Both the position numbers and the translations under genes were made by a program. Positions 7,646 through 16,773 of a stretch of 64,000 bases of DNA are shown piece by piece; positions within the stretch are counted from its first letter, which is position 1; each line of letters opens with the position of its first letter. Source of the DNA: Chersky-840 sp035604715. Lineage in GTDB: Bacteria; Actinomycetota; Acidimicrobiia; Acidimicrobiales; UBA8190. Where the stretch lies: assembly GCA_963731665.1 (NCBI GenBank), contig CAVSWP010000011.1:1054001-1118000 (forward strand), written 5' to 3'. Below the pieces are notes generated by a model. The model ran no database searches. It was not told the origin of the DNA and saw only the letters and a program-made list of their open reading frames with translations.

Positions 7646-8908
7646 GTGCCGATCTCCCCCCACCGCACGTTGATGGCACGCACCTTCGGCTTTTTCCGCC
7701 TCGCCGTCTCGCTGGCCGTGGTGGTCGTCGGTGTCGTGGGGCTCGGCTCTCCCGTCGGCGCCAGCCCCCCGCCGCCCTCGGGGGCTCCCGTCGGCGCCAG
7801 CCCCCCGCCGGCCTCGGGAGCTCCCGTCGGGACACCTCTGCCGACGGGATGGGAGGACTGTGTCCTGCAGGGAGTGGGCGCCTCGGTGACAGAGGACGAC
7901 ATCGCCAACCTCGACGAGTGGCAGGTGGTCGAGGGTGGCTCCACGGACAACAGCGCGGCGTACAACCCCTTCAATACACGCCAAGTGACCGACTCGACCG
8001 GCGTGCCCATCCCGGCGGTGGTCTCGTCGGGGGGTTTCCCGGCCTTCGCCACGTGGGCGGCGGGTTGTGCGGCGACGGTGGCCACGCTCCTGCAACCCAG
8101 CATGGCCCCGATCGTGACGGCGCTGAAGGCCGGAGACGTCGCTGCCCCGGGGCTCTTTCTCTCTGACGTCGACCGGAGCCCGTGGTGTGCGCCTTCGGCC
8201 GACGGGATCCCGTGTTACGCCAGCGAGATACTGGCGGGTGAGCTCGTCGAAGCCCTCCTCAACGGCAGCTCGGGCCAGCTGCAGGACGCCCTCACGAGCT
8301 TCTCGGACACGGGCGCCGACCTGCACTCCTATGAGGCCGATGCCTCGGTGGCCGTCGCCGATCAAGGCCTCCTGGCCGCACGGAACGAGCAGTTGACGGT
8401 GGCCCAGAACGCGGTGTCGGCAGCCCGGAGGACCTTGGCGGAGGCGACCGGTGCGCTTCGCCAGGTCGCCATCGACGACTACACGGGCGACGCCGGAGTG
8501 CGCTCGGACGCCAACCTTCAGCTCTTCGGCCCCTCCGACGACCAAGGCGTGATCGCCCGGGACCTCGGGGACCTCGCCGACTCTCTGCTCGTCGTCCGCT
8601 ACCAGCAGACCCAGGCAGCCTTCACGACCTCGGTCTCGAAGCGTGAGGCGGCGCAGTCGTCGCTCGCGCAGGCCACGTCGCTGTTGGACTCGGCGGCAAC
8701 GTCTGAGAACCAGGATCTCTCCAAGCTGGAGGCGGACGCCAAGAGCATCGAGGCCGGCCTGGCGTGCACCGCACCGCCTCTGGTGACCGCTACCGCGTTG
8801 TCTGTCGGTGGCCCGCCCAGCGCCGGCCAGTTGTGGGCGGCGCTGCAGGACTGCTTGGCACCGCCCCCCGAGGTCGTGGCGCCGACAACGGCATCGGCGT
8901 CTTCGTAG
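7646..8908 (+). CDS. Exported protein with Pro-rich repeats and coiled coil
   Basis: 420 residues from the GTG at 7646; the ATG at 7673 is an equally good start. Residues 1-40 are a signal peptide. Next is a 12-residue Pro/Gly/Ser repeat (PVGASPPPPSGA, then PVGASPPPASGA and a partial third copy). Residues about 90-175 resemble the fold of exported lysozyme-like proteins: AYNPFNTR, then SSGGFPAFATWAAGCAAT and an APIVTALKAGDV helix. I see no catalytic Glu I would trust. Residues about 215-375 are Ala/Gln/Asp-rich heptads predicted to be coiled coil. It may bind or remodel cell wall; function unproven. Confidence 0.65.
   Translation: MPISPHRTLMARTFGFFRLAVSLAVVVVGVVGLGSPVGASPPPPSGAPVGASPPPASGAPVGTPLPTGWEDCVLQGVGASVTEDDIANLDEWQVVEGGSTDNSAAYNPFNTRQVTDSTGVPIPAVVSSGGFPAFATWAAGCAATVATLLQPSMAPIVTALKAGDVAAPGLFLSDVDRSPWCAPSADGIPCYASEILAGELVEALLNGSSGQLQDALTSFSDTGADLHSYEADASVAVADQGLLAARNEQLTVAQNAVSAARRTLAEATGALRQVAIDDYTGDAGVRSDANLQLFGPSDDQGVIARDLGDLADSLLVVRYQQTQAAFTTSVSKREAAQSSLAQATSLLDSAATSENQDLSKLEADAKSIEAGLACTAPPLVTATALSVGGPPSAGQLWAALQDCLAPPPEVVAPTTASASS
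7749..7831 (+). repeat. 36-bp in-frame tandem repeat
   Basis: Two near-identical 36-bp units (7749-7784 and 7785-7820) and a partial third encode the 12-residue PVGASPPPxSGA repeat of the exported protein. The units differ at only a few bases, which suggests recent duplication. Confidence 0.85.
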
Positions 8909-9329
8909 CAGCCGGGGACCGCCGGGTAGCGAAGCCGTCGAGGCTCATAGTTCGGGTAGTGGGTCAGTTTCGACCCTCTGCGTGCATTCTGCTTCATGTC
9001 GGCAGCTCCGAAGAGCAGTTTCACGCCCCCCCTACCGGGGAACCGACTGAATGGAGCTTGCGTGCGGGCTGTAACAGGCGAACTGACCCCAGTACCCGCT
9101 CATGCACCGCGAGCAACACGCGCCGTGAGCGCGTCCCACGCCTGATGGACATGTAAGAGCACATGGTGTGATGTTCCTCCGACTTAGAGTGATATATCTA
9201 GGAGACGACGGAAGTGCCACCTGTTTGACAGTTTGACGAGATGCGGACATCCTGTAGCGGCGCCACTGGGGGTGAGTACTGATTACTCCGAGTGGCATTG
9301 GATCGCTGATGTCTGGCATGTGGAGACTC
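8909..9329. other. Intergenic region with possible promoter
   Basis: No credible gene. Around 9190-9205 is an AT-rich palindrome, GATATATC, inside a low-GC patch followed by AGGAGAC. This could be an operator or promoter element. The rest has no clear codon bias. Confidence 0.4.
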
Positions 9330-9574
9330 TCGTGGCACGACAGGTCTGGGTCATACCGCTCACGCGGCCGTCGGAGGCCCCCAAAGGCGACGCGGGGGAG
9401 TCGACAACGGTGCAAGAGAACGCGGGGCGGCGCTTCGGTCGCTTGCGGCTGAAGGGTAAGAAGCACCCCGTTCCGAGCCCTTCGCCGACGACGCCCCCGG
9501 CACCTCCCGAGGGAGGCGGCATGATCGCCGCGCCGGACGATCCGCACCGGGTGAGACGCATCGGGCCTCGATGA
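9330..9574 (+). CDS. Possible small basic protein
   Basis: A frame from the GTG at 9330 encodes about 81 residues beginning MARQVWVIPLTRPSEAPKG and ending in a Pro/Arg-rich tail. Third positions are mostly G or C, as in real genes here. I recognise no family, and the frame has an upstream extension to 9233 with poor composition. It could equally be non-coding. It lies 26 bases ahead of the small-protein gene copy B on the same strand. Confidence 0.3.
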
Positions 9575-9599
9575 CCGCCGTCCTCTCGGCCGAGCGGCA

Positions 9600-9863
9600 A
9601 TGTGCGAGGTCGGGTCGGTGACCGTCGAGATCGACAGCGTGGTCTGGCACAAGCAGGGGAACCTGATCGAGGTGACCTACACCGACTGGCGTTCCGAGCA
9701 CCGGCGAGGAGACCGGTTCGTGGCCGGCGCGTTGGCCGAGATCGCCGGGCTCAAGACGGCGCCGGCTCCCGACGGGTCGGCCCGGTGGGTCCGCTACCCG
9801 GGCTCCTGGCAGATCGTGCCCCGGGACGGCGGCGGCGCGGAAGTGAGGCCGGCTCAGGCCTGA
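9600..9863 (+). CDS. Small conserved protein, unnamed family, copy B
   Basis: 87 residues from the ATG at 9600, or 81 from the GTG at 9618. The core IDSVVWHKQGNLIEVTY aligns with copy A at 4488-4733, followed by a FVAGALAEIAGLKTAP helix and ARWVRYPGSWQ, matching the RWER strand of A. The region between strand and helix is longer than in A. There is no signal peptide, membrane segment or metal motif. It is convergent with the metal-transport operon, and the two stop codons overlap by 10 bases. Function unknown. Confidence 0.65.
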   Translation: MCEVGSVTVEIDSVVWHKQGNLIEVTYTDWRSEHRRGDRFVAGALAEIAGLKTAPAPDGSARWVRYPGSWQIVPRDGGGAEVRPAQA

Positions 9864-10684
9864 GCCAGAGCACGGGAGTGCTCGAGGCGGACCGTGCGAG
9901 TGCCCCGCCACGTCGCCCACGCCCGTCCCACCGCGTAGGACAAGGCGCCGAACGCCCCCACGAAGAAGCCGATGGGCCAGTTCGTGACGAACGAGATGGC
10001 GATGGCCGACCACACGGTGGCCAGCGCGATGGCCACCGAGAGGGCAATGGCCACAGGCGGCCGGTTCGTGAACGAGCGGGCGGCCGCGGGCGGTCCGATC
10101 ATGAGGCTGAAGATGAGCAGGGCCCCGACGACGGGCACCGTCATGGCGGTGGCCACGGCCACGACGAGAAGGAACATCATCTCCATCCGCTGACTGCTGA
10201 CACCCTTGACCTCGGCCACGTCGGGCGCGACCGAGGAGAGCAGGAGGGGGCGGTAGAGGACGAGGACGGCGACGATGCACGTGACGCCGAGCGCGGCCAC
10301 GGGCACGATCTCGTTCGAAGCCACGCCCAGGACCTCGCCGAAGAGGAGCGAGAAGATCTCGGGCTCGTACTCGGTGGTCTGGCTCAGGAACACGGCACCG
10401 AGGGCCAGCATGACGACCAGGGCGAGGGCGGTCACCACGTCGTGGCGACCACGGCGGCCCAGCGCCCCGATGCCCAGTGCAGCCAGCACGGCGAACAGGC
10501 CCAGGCCGAAGAGCGTGTTGACGCCGATCAGGCTGGCGCCGGCCGCCCCCGCGAAGGCGCCGTTGGGGATGGCGTGGGCGGGAAAGGCCGAGCCTCGGAG
10601 GACCACGAAGAACCCGACGACGCCGGCGATCACGGCGACGATGGTGGCCACCGTCCAGGCGTTGATCATGTAGCCGGCGAACAT
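9854..10684 (-). CDS. Zinc/manganese ABC importer permease 1
   Basis: 276 residues from the ATG at 10684; a frame continuing to 11107 is a shadow of the second permease. About eight membrane helices are visible, for example INAWTVATIVAVIAGVVGFF and a central GALLIFSLMIGPPAAA stretch. This is the ABC-3 (ZnuB/MntB) pattern, in which the helix ending in GPP(A)AA is conserved. It forms the membrane channel with the second permease and the ATPase encoded upstream. It is the last gene of the operon. Metal selectivity cannot be read from the permease, but the neighbouring Zur-like site favours zinc. Confidence 0.85.
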   Translation of the reverse strand: MFAGYMINAWTVATIVAVIAGVVGFFVVLRGSAFPAHAIPNGAFAGAAGASLIGVNTLFGLGLFAVLAALGIGALGRRGRHDVVTALALVVMLALGAVFLSQTTEYEPEIFSLLFGEVLGVASNEIVPVAALGVTCIVAVLVLYRPLLLSSVAPDVAEVKGVSSQRMEMMFLLVVAVATAMTVPVVGALLIFSLMIGPPAAARSFTNRPPVAIALSVAIALATVWSAIAISFVTNWPIGFFVGAFGALSYAVGRAWATWRGTRTVRLEHSRALAQA

Positions 10685-10730
10685 GCCCCCTCCTCGTCGG
10701 GTCCGGGGCCCGGCCCTGATCGGGCGGGGC

Positions 10731-11630
10731 TCATCGACCGGCTCCGGGCGCAGCCGGCTCGCCCTGGCGCCGGGGCGTGCGAGTCGCGCGCAGGAAGGGC
10801 AGCTCGGTGGCGAGGTAGCCCAAGAAGATGATGACCACGATGAAGAAGCTGACCGGCCAATAGGCGTGGGTGGAGCTCCAGTCGTAGCTGTCGTAGGCGA
10901 GCAGCACCCCGAGCAACACCGCGCCCACCCCGCACAGGCAGGCCGCCACGATGGCCCAACCGATCCGTCGGGTGAGGCGCAAGGCGATGGCCGCCGGCCC
11001 GATGAGCAAGGCGGTGGAGAGGATGGCCCCGATGGCCAACGAGGACAGGCCGACGGCCAGGGCCAGGGCCAGCATGTAGAGGAGCCCAACGACGCGCACC
11101 GGGACACCCCGGGCGGCCGCCATGTCGGTGCTGACCGAGCTCAGCAGCAGGGGACGGTGGACGAGGGCCATGATCCCGAGACACACGACGCTGAACACGG
11201 CGACGATGGGCACGGTCGAGCTCACGGTGCTGAATATCGACCCGAACAGGATCTGCTGGCTGGCGCCGGTGGTGGACGACCGGGTGGTGCCGAGGTAGAG
11301 GAACAGAGCAGCCAGGCCGATCGACGCGCCCAGCACGATGCCGGTGGCCAGGTCCCGACCTCGGGCCCGGCGCACCCCGATCATCTCCATGGCGCCCGCC
11401 CCGACCACTCCGCCGGCCACGAACCCGAACAACGGGCTGATGCCGACGAGAAAGGCGCCCGAGCCACCGGCGGTGGCCACGTCGGCGAGCGAGTGTCCGG
11501 CGAACGACTGCCCGCGCACCACGGTGAACACCCCGACGACACCGGAGACGACGGCGACGATGCTCCCGATGACGCAGGCGACGTGCACGGCGTGGCTCGA
11601 GAAGAAGCCCGGCTCGAATAGCCAGTGCAC
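10731..11630 (-). CDS. Zinc/manganese ABC importer permease 2
   Basis: 299 residues beginning MHWLFEPGFFSSHAVHVA. It has about eight membrane segments with the ABC-3 signature regions VRGQSFAGHSLADVATAGG near the N-terminus and GAILSTALLIGPAAIA in the second half. The first cytoplasmic loop carries GVRRARGRD, and the C-terminal 20 residues are charged and unstructured. It is paired with permease 1, so the transporter probably uses a heterodimeric channel. It starts only 4 bases after the ATPase stop codon, consistent with one operon. Confidence 0.87.
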   Translation of the reverse strand: MHWLFEPGFFSSHAVHVACVIGSIVAVVSGVVGVFTVVRGQSFAGHSLADVATAGGSGAFLVGISPLFGFVAGGVVGAGAMEMIGVRRARGRDLATGIVLGASIGLAALFLYLGTTRSSTTGASQQILFGSIFSTVSSTVPIVAVFSVVCLGIMALVHRPLLLSSVSTDMAAARGVPVRVVGLLYMLALALAVGLSSLAIGAILSTALLIGPAAIALRLTRRIGWAIVAACLCGVGAVLLGVLLAYDSYDWSSTHAYWPVSFFIVVIIFLGYLATELPFLRATRTPRRQGEPAAPGAGR

Positions 11631-11634
11631 GAGC

Positions 11635-12471
11635 TCAGACCGCCCTCAGGGTGGGGTCCGGGGGGAGCTCGGTCTCCTCCATGGGCCCGGCGACCACCAC
11701 GATGCGGCCGTGGAGGGTGTGGACGTGGACCTCGTACCCGTACAGCGCGCTCAAGACCTCGTCGCGCACGACCTCCTCGGTGGTCCCGCTGGCGGCCCGG
11801 CCTCCGGCGAGATAGACGATGCGGTCCATCACGGGCAGCAGCGGGTTCATCTCGTGGGCGGACAGCAGGATGGCGATCTGCTGCTCGTCGGCGATCCGGT
11901 CGAGCAACGCCACCACCTCCTGGCCGCTCTTGAGGTCGAGGTTGGCGAGGGGCTCGTCCAGCAGGAGCAGCTGGGGACGCCCGATGAGGGCATGGGCGAT
12001 GAGCACTCGTTGCTGTTCGCCCCCGGAGAGGATTCCCACCCGGGCGTCGCTGAAGCTCTCGGCACCGACGGCGTGGAGCATCTCGTCGACCGCCTCTCGG
12101 CGTTGCTTCGACGCTGTGGGAAAGCCGAATCGGTTCCCGTCGATCCCGAGCGCGACCAGGTCCCGCGCCCGCAGGGGCATGTCCGGGTCGAGCAGGATCT
12201 TCTGGGGGACGTACCCCATAGACCGGGTGTGCTGTCGGCGGGGAGCGCCGAGCACGAGCACTCTTCCGGCGCTCGGCCGCTGAAGACCCAAGATCACCCG
12301 CAACAACGTCGTCTTCCCGGCTCCATTGGACCCGATCAGCCCGGTGAACTCGCCGGCCCGCACGCCGAAGGTGACGTTGTCGAGGATCTGTCGGCCCGAC
12401 AGCGACACGCTGATGCCCTCGACCGCCAGCAGCTCACGGGGCGCCACCTGCGGGTGGTCGGGGTCCGTCAC
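11635..12471 (-). CDS. Metal ABC importer ATPase
   Basis: 278 residues with a complete nucleotide-binding domain: Walker A GSNGAGKTT at 47-55, Q-loop VPQKILLDPD, signature LSGGEQQRV, Walker B LLLLDEP, D-loop ANLDLKSG and switch His in LLSAHEM. The MGYVPQ segment and a 40-residue C-terminal extension match the ZnuC/MntB-type ATPases. Its start overlaps the end of the binding-protein gene by 4 bases. It energises zinc or manganese uptake through the two permeases downstream. Confidence 0.93.
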   Translation of the reverse strand: MTDPDHPQVAPRELLAVEGISVSLSGRQILDNVTFGVRAGEFTGLIGSNGAGKTTLLRVILGLQRPSAGRVLVLGAPRRQHTRSMGYVPQKILLDPDMPLRARDLVALGIDGNRFGFPTASKQRREAVDEMLHAVGAESFSDARVGILSGGEQQRVLIAHALIGRPQLLLLDEPLANLDLKSGQEVVALLDRIADEQQIAILLSAHEMNPLLPVMDRIVYLAGGRAASGTTEEVVRDEVLSALYGYEVHVHTLHGRIVVVAGPMEETELPPDPTLRAV

Positions 12472-13433
12472 AGGTGCTCGGTCGAGACGCCGCGGGCCAC
12501 GGCCTTTTCAATGGCGTTCACCTCGGCGAGCATCCACGACTGGTAGTCGTAGCCCGGGGTGGGCATGGTCTCGTACACGCCCACCACGGGCACCCCGGCC
12601 TTCACCGCCCCGAGGCGGATCGACGTGGTCAGGGCATCGACCACCTGCTGGTTGTAGCAGAAGACCTTCACCGTATGGTTGGTGAAGAACCCGTTCTCCA
12701 AGGTGACGTCCTGGGGAGCGGGATCCACACCGTTCATGATGTCGGCCTGGAACGGGAACGGTGTCTTGTTGACGGTCCCCATGGCCTCAAGCAGGTAGTC
12801 GGCGACGGGCTCGGTGGTGGCCACCGGCGTGCCCCCGTACTTGGCTTTGAAGGCAGCGATGGCATCGAGCCAGGGGGTCAGGGAGTCGTCGAACTTGTCC
12901 AGGTTGGCCTGGAAATAGGCGGCGTGGGCCGGTTGGAGGTCGGACAGGTCGTCGGCCATCGCCTTGGCGGCGGCGGGGGCCGTCCTCGGGTCGTACCACA
13001 GGTGGGGATTGGGCGTGGAGTCCGGCAGTCCGAGAAGGCTCTGCACGACGATGACCTTGCGCGCCGGGTTGGGAGAAGCTGACTCGATCTTGTTCATGAA
13101 CGTGTCGTAGCCCACCCCGTTCTGCACGATGAGCTGCGCGGCGCTCACCTCGGCGGCCACGCTCGGGCTCGACTCGAAGGTGTGAGGGTCGGTGTTCGGG
13201 TTGTTGAGGACCGATGACACGTGCGTGTACCGGCCGCCGATCTGCGCCAGCACATTCGCATACTCGTTCTCCGCCCCGATGGCGTTGATCACCCCGCTTT
13301 TGGCCGTCGCCGGGGTGGCGGTGCCGCACCCGGCCGCACCGACTGCGACCAGCGCCGCCAGCGCCAGGAGCACCACTGCCCGACGCCCGGCGCGACCCGG
13401 CCTCACGGTGACGCTTTCGAGAGGACCGACCAT
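12468..13433 (-). CDS. Zinc/manganese-binding lipoprotein of the ABC importer
   Basis: 321 residues from the ATG at 13433. The signal ends in VGAAGC with lipidated Cys36. Cluster A-I binding-protein features are present: His84 in NTDPHTFESS and His144 in TPNPHLWYDP are metal ligands. Glu208 in VATTEPVADYL sits where many ZnuA proteins have a third His. The final region YETMPTPGYDYQSWM supplies the last acidic ligand. There is no His-rich loop. The start is 18 bases from the Zur-like palindrome, so transcription is probably zinc-repressed. It delivers the metal to the permeases encoded downstream. Confidence 0.9.
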   Translation of the reverse strand: MVGPLESVTVRPGRAGRRAVVLLALAALVAVGAAGCGTATPATAKSGVINAIGAENEYANVLAQIGGRYTHVSSVLNNPNTDPHTFESSPSVAAEVSAAQLIVQNGVGYDTFMNKIESASPNPARKVIVVQSLLGLPDSTPNPHLWYDPRTAPAAAKAMADDLSDLQPAHAAYFQANLDKFDDSLTPWLDAIAAFKAKYGGTPVATTEPVADYLLEAMGTVNKTPFPFQADIMNGVDPAPQDVTLENGFFTNHTVKVFCYNQQVVDALTTSIRLGAVKAGVPVVGVYETMPTPGYDYQSWMLAEVNAIEKAVARGVSTEHL

Positions 13434-13443
13434 CGGGATGGAA

Positions 13444-13465
13444 TATAATCTGAGACTGAGTCTCA
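13444..13465. promoter_or_regulatory. Zur/Fur-type operator and -10 element
   Basis: TGAGACTGAGTCTCA at 13451-13465 is a perfect 6-3-6 inverted repeat. It matches the actinobacterial Zur consensus TGAAAATGATTTTCA at 11 of 15 positions. TATAAT at 13444-13449 lies directly beside it. The site sits between the divergent metal-binding lipoprotein and Fur-family genes, so it probably controls both. Confidence 0.75.
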
Positions 13466-13549
13466 ATGCAACCTGGACCCGAGAGCGGGGGACCTGCGCC
13501 GACCTGCGTCATCGGGCATCGGGTCGACGGAAATGGGGGAGAATCGAGC

Positions 13550-14089
13550 ATGATCGAGGATCGGTCGGCGCCCGGGGGCGCCCGGACCAGCGCCGACGGG
13601 GTGCAACGCCGGCAGCGGGGCAAGCGCACGACGAGCGTGACGGCTACCAACGCCAAGGCCGAAGAGGTCCACGTCGAGGTCGAGGCCCGGCTCCGGCACC
13701 TGGACCAGCGCTACACCCCGGGTCGCCGGGCCATCGTCGACCTGCTGATCGCCGCCGGGCGTCCCGTGAGCATCAGCGACGTGGCCGACGGTCTTCCCGA
13801 CCTACCCCACAGCTCGGCCTATCGCCACCTGTCCGACCTGCAGATCGCGGGAGTGGTGCGGCGCGTGGCAGCCAACGACGAATTCGCGCGCTTCGAGCTC
13901 GCCGAGGACCTCACCGAGCACCACCACCATCTTCATTGCGTGGCATGCGGAGAGGTGGTCGACTTCACGCCCAGTGCCGCCTTTGAGCGCACCGTCACCC
14001 AGACTGTCGACAAGCTAGCCGAGACCGAGGGATTCGAGCCCCACAGTCATCGACTCGACGTTCTCGGCCTGTGCGCCAACTGCCACTGA
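13550..14089 (+). CDS. zur: Fur-family metalloregulator, probably Zur
   Basis: 179 residues from the ATG at 13550, preceded by GGGGGAG; an in-frame ATG at 13466 abuts the operator and is less likely. Residues 1-45 are a basic extension not typical of the family. The winged helix follows: YTPGRRAIVDLLIAAGRPVS, then LPHSSAYRHLSDLQIAGVV. The metal region has HHHH at 124-127, His129, structural zinc pairs CVAC (130, 133) and CANC (175, 178), and HSH near 165. This layout fits zinc-sensing Zur rather than iron-sensing Fur, supported by the ZnuABC-like operon divergent to it. Confidence 0.83.
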   Translation: MIEDRSAPGGARTSADGVQRRQRGKRTTSVTATNAKAEEVHVEVEARLRHLDQRYTPGRRAIVDLLIAAGRPVSISDVADGLPDLPHSSAYRHLSDLQIAGVVRRVAANDEFARFELAEDLTEHHHHLHCVACGEVVDFTPSAAFERTVTQTVDKLAETEGFEPHSHRLDVLGLCANCH

Positions 14090-14111
14090 CCGCAGCGTGC
14101 GGCGAGATCAG

Positions 14112-14142
14112 GGATCCGCTCCGGTTTGGCTCGATCGGATCC
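14112..14142. terminator. Possible terminator between convergent genes
   Basis: GGATCCG (14112-14118) and CGGATCC (14136-14142) form a 7-bp stem with a 17-base loop, located after the Fur stop codon and before the P-type ATPase stop. Confidence 0.3.
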
Positions 14143-14214
14143 TCATGGCCGCACCATCTTGGCGGCGTGATCAAGCCCTCGACCTGTGAAGACGTGCCGT
14201 CGGGGTTGAAGGGT

Positions 14215-16566
14215 TCATCGATGGGGGGGAACGAGGGCTTCGGTCTCGACCGCCTCACCCGTGCGGGTGTCACACGATGGTCCACCGTCGCCCACATGCC
14301 GGAGCCGCGAGCTGTTCCACACCACAAACCCCGACGAGAGGGCCATGGCTGCCCCGGCGATCAACGGATTGAGCAACCCGCAAGCGGCCAGAGGAATGGC
14401 GGCCACGTTGTAGCCGAAGGCCCACGCGAGATTGCCCTGGATCGTCTTCAGGGTGCGTCGGGCGAGGTCAATAGCCGTGACGACGCCTCCGAGATCGTCT
14501 CGCACGATGATCAGGTCGGCAGCGTTGATCGCCACGTCAGTCCCCGATCCGACGGCCAGACCGAGGTCGGCACAGGCGAGTGCTGGTCCGTCGTTGACTC
14601 CGTCGCCCACCATGGCCACCGACCGCCCTTCCTTCTGGAGGCGCCGGATCACGGCGACCTTGTCAGCCGGGAGGGCGCTGGCTACCACGTCGGTCACGCC
14701 GATGGCGTCGGCCACGGCCCGCGTGGTTGGCTCGTTGTCTCCGGAGAGAACGACGCAGTGGAGCCCACGCGCATGCAATTCCCGGACCGCAGATGCCGCA
14801 GAGGGTCGGATGGCGTCGGCAACGGCCACGGCTCCGACAATGGCGCCGTCCCGGCCGACGAGGACGGCGGTGCGTCCCCGCGACTCCCATTGGGCGCACC
14901 GGGCCGCCAACATTGCGGGCACTGTCGCCATTCTCTGGGAAAACAGATCAGCCTTTCCGACTGCGACCTCGTGGCCGTCGACGGTTCCCCGGGCACCGAC
15001 GCCGGGAAGAGCCATGAACCCATGGACCGGAGGCAGCGCGCCCAGCTCCGCTTGCGCCGCCGAGGCAATGGCGCGACCGACGAGGTGCTCGGACCCTTGT
15101 TCGAGCGCTCCCGCCCACCGCAGGAGAGCGGAGCGCTCGATCCCGGGTGCGCCCGCCACATTCACGACGGCCATCTTCCCCTCGGTGACAGTGCCGGTCT
15201 TGTCGAGTACCACCGTGTCGACCTGTCGCGAGGCCTCCAGAGCCTGGTAGCCCTTGAAGAAGATTCCGAGTCGGGCACCCTGGCCGGAGGCGACGAGCAG
15301 GGCGGTGGGTGTGGCCAGGCCCAATGCACAGGGGCAGGCGATGATCAGGACCGAAAGGGCGGCGCTGAACGCCTCCTGCGTGGAGCCGCCGATCAAGAGC
15401 CAGGCCCCGAGAGTGACGAGGGCGATGACGATCACAGTGGGGACGAAGACTCCCGCGATGCGGTCGGCGAGTCGCTGGACGGCCGCCTTTTCGTTCTGGG
15501 CGTTTTCGACGAGCCGAACCATGTGGGCCAGTTGTGTGTCGCGCCCGACCTTCGTCGCCTGGACCACCAAGCGACCGCCGACCGACACCGTTCCGCCCAC
15601 GACTCGGTCGCCGGGAGCCACGTCGACGGGCAGGGACTCGCCCGTCATGGCACTGCGATCGATGGCCGAGTGGCCAAAGACGATCTCCCCGTCAGTGGCG
15701 ACGGTCTCTCCCGGCCTCACCACGAAATGGTCACCCACAACAAGCTGCTCCACGGGAAGTCGGTGCTCCGCGCCCAGGGCGTCGAGGACGGCCACGTCCT
15801 TGGCCCCGACCGCCGCCAGGGCGCGCAGCGCGTTCCCGGTACGGCGCTTGGACCACGCCTCGAAGTACCGGCCGGCCAGGAGAAAGGTGGTCACACCGAC
15901 GGCGACGTCGATGTAGATGGCACCTCCGGATTGGTGGGCCAGGACGAAGAGCACCGTCCGGGGTGCACTGCTGGTGTCCCGCCAGAACATGGCGTAGAGC
16001 GACCAGCCCGTCGCCGCCAAGATGCCCAGCGACACGAGGGTGTCCATGGAGGACGTGCCGTGCCGAGCCTGGCGGGTCGCAGCCTTGTAGAACGGCCATG
16101 CCCCCCAGGTCAAGACGGGGGTGGCCAAGACGACGAGCACCCACTGCCAGTGGGGGAAACGCAAGCGTGGGACGAGCGAGAAAGCGATAGAGAGGTCACA
16201 AAGAGGCATGAACAGGACGGCGGCGACGATGAGTCGTCGTCCGAGGGAGCGGGTGCGCCGATCGATCTCGGCCGTGTCGTCGGTGACATCCGCCGGGTTC
16301 TCGACAACCTCGGCGGAGTAGCCGACGCTTTGGATCTCCTCGACAAGCCTGCCGACGGGCATGTCGGCGAGGAGCGTGACCCGGGCTCGTTCGGACGCGT
16401 AGTTGACGCTGGCCTCGACGCCCTCGAGGTCGTTGAGCCGCCGTTCGATCCGAGCAGCACACGCCCCGCACGTCATGCCGCCGATGACGATCGACACCGT
16501 CGTGTCCCCAGATGCGGGACGATCGATCGACTCGGTGGCGATCGTGATAGCGGTCTCCTGGTCCAT
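14215..16566 (-). CDS. P1B-type copper-transporting ATPase
   Basis: 783 residues from the ATG at 16566, which has AGGTGA 9 bases upstream; a GTG at 16578 is the alternative. An N-terminal heavy-metal domain has GMTCGACAAR (Cys near 33 and 36 from this start). The actuator has MTGESLP. The membrane metal site is IACPCALG near residue 405-410, followed by the phosphorylation site VVLDKTGTVTEG. The nucleotide domain has the GDGVNDGPAL hinge, and NSSRLR in the last helix fits Cu(I) pumps. It exports monovalent copper from the cytoplasm. No CopZ or CsoR gene is adjacent, so regulation is not visible. Confidence 0.93.
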   Translation of the reverse strand: MDQETAITIATESIDRPASGDTTVSIVIGGMTCGACAARIERRLNDLEGVEASVNYASERARVTLLADMPVGRLVEEIQSVGYSAEVVENPADVTDDTAEIDRRTRSLGRRLIVAAVLFMPLCDLSIAFSLVPRLRFPHWQWVLVVLATPVLTWGAWPFYKAATRQARHGTSSMDTLVSLGILAATGWSLYAMFWRDTSSAPRTVLFVLAHQSGGAIYIDVAVGVTTFLLAGRYFEAWSKRRTGNALRALAAVGAKDVAVLDALGAEHRLPVEQLVVGDHFVVRPGETVATDGEIVFGHSAIDRSAMTGESLPVDVAPGDRVVGGTVSVGGRLVVQATKVGRDTQLAHMVRLVENAQNEKAAVQRLADRIAGVFVPTVIVIALVTLGAWLLIGGSTQEAFSAALSVLIIACPCALGLATPTALLVASGQGARLGIFFKGYQALEASRQVDTVVLDKTGTVTEGKMAVVNVAGAPGIERSALLRWAGALEQGSEHLVGRAIASAAQAELGALPPVHGFMALPGVGARGTVDGHEVAVGKADLFSQRMATVPAMLAARCAQWESRGRTAVLVGRDGAIVGAVAVADAIRPSAASAVRELHARGLHCVVLSGDNEPTTRAVADAIGVTDVVASALPADKVAVIRRLQKEGRSVAMVGDGVNDGPALACADLGLAVGSGTDVAINAADLIIVRDDLGGVVTAIDLARRTLKTIQGNLAWAFGYNVAAIPLAACGLLNPLIAGAAMALSSGFVVWNSSRLRHVGDGGPSCDTRTGEAVETEALVPPHR

Positions 16567-16773
16567 CGGCGTGGTCACCTACTGACGAGCCGCGCCTTGA
16601 CGTGGCGGAGGGTTCCTTCGCGACATGGCAAGGAGCGTAGCTGCCCCCCTCGTCGAACTCTCGAGCCTCCCTGCCCAGTTTTGAGCCGCCCTCCCGGCCG
16701 GAGCGGCACGAAACGACGACGCCGGACCGAACTCGGGTTCAGGCCCGACCCCTCCGTCCCATAGATTCCAACT

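Noticed and set aside
9866..10831. A long plus-strand frame over the metal permease
   Set aside because: It is His/Asp/Gly-rich antisense text of a hydrophobic permease gene.
14071..16764. An 897-residue open frame on the plus strand opposite the copper ATPase
   Set aside because: The minus-strand frame has all P-type ATPase motifs; the plus frame is low-complexity Arg/Gly/His text caused by GC-rich codons.
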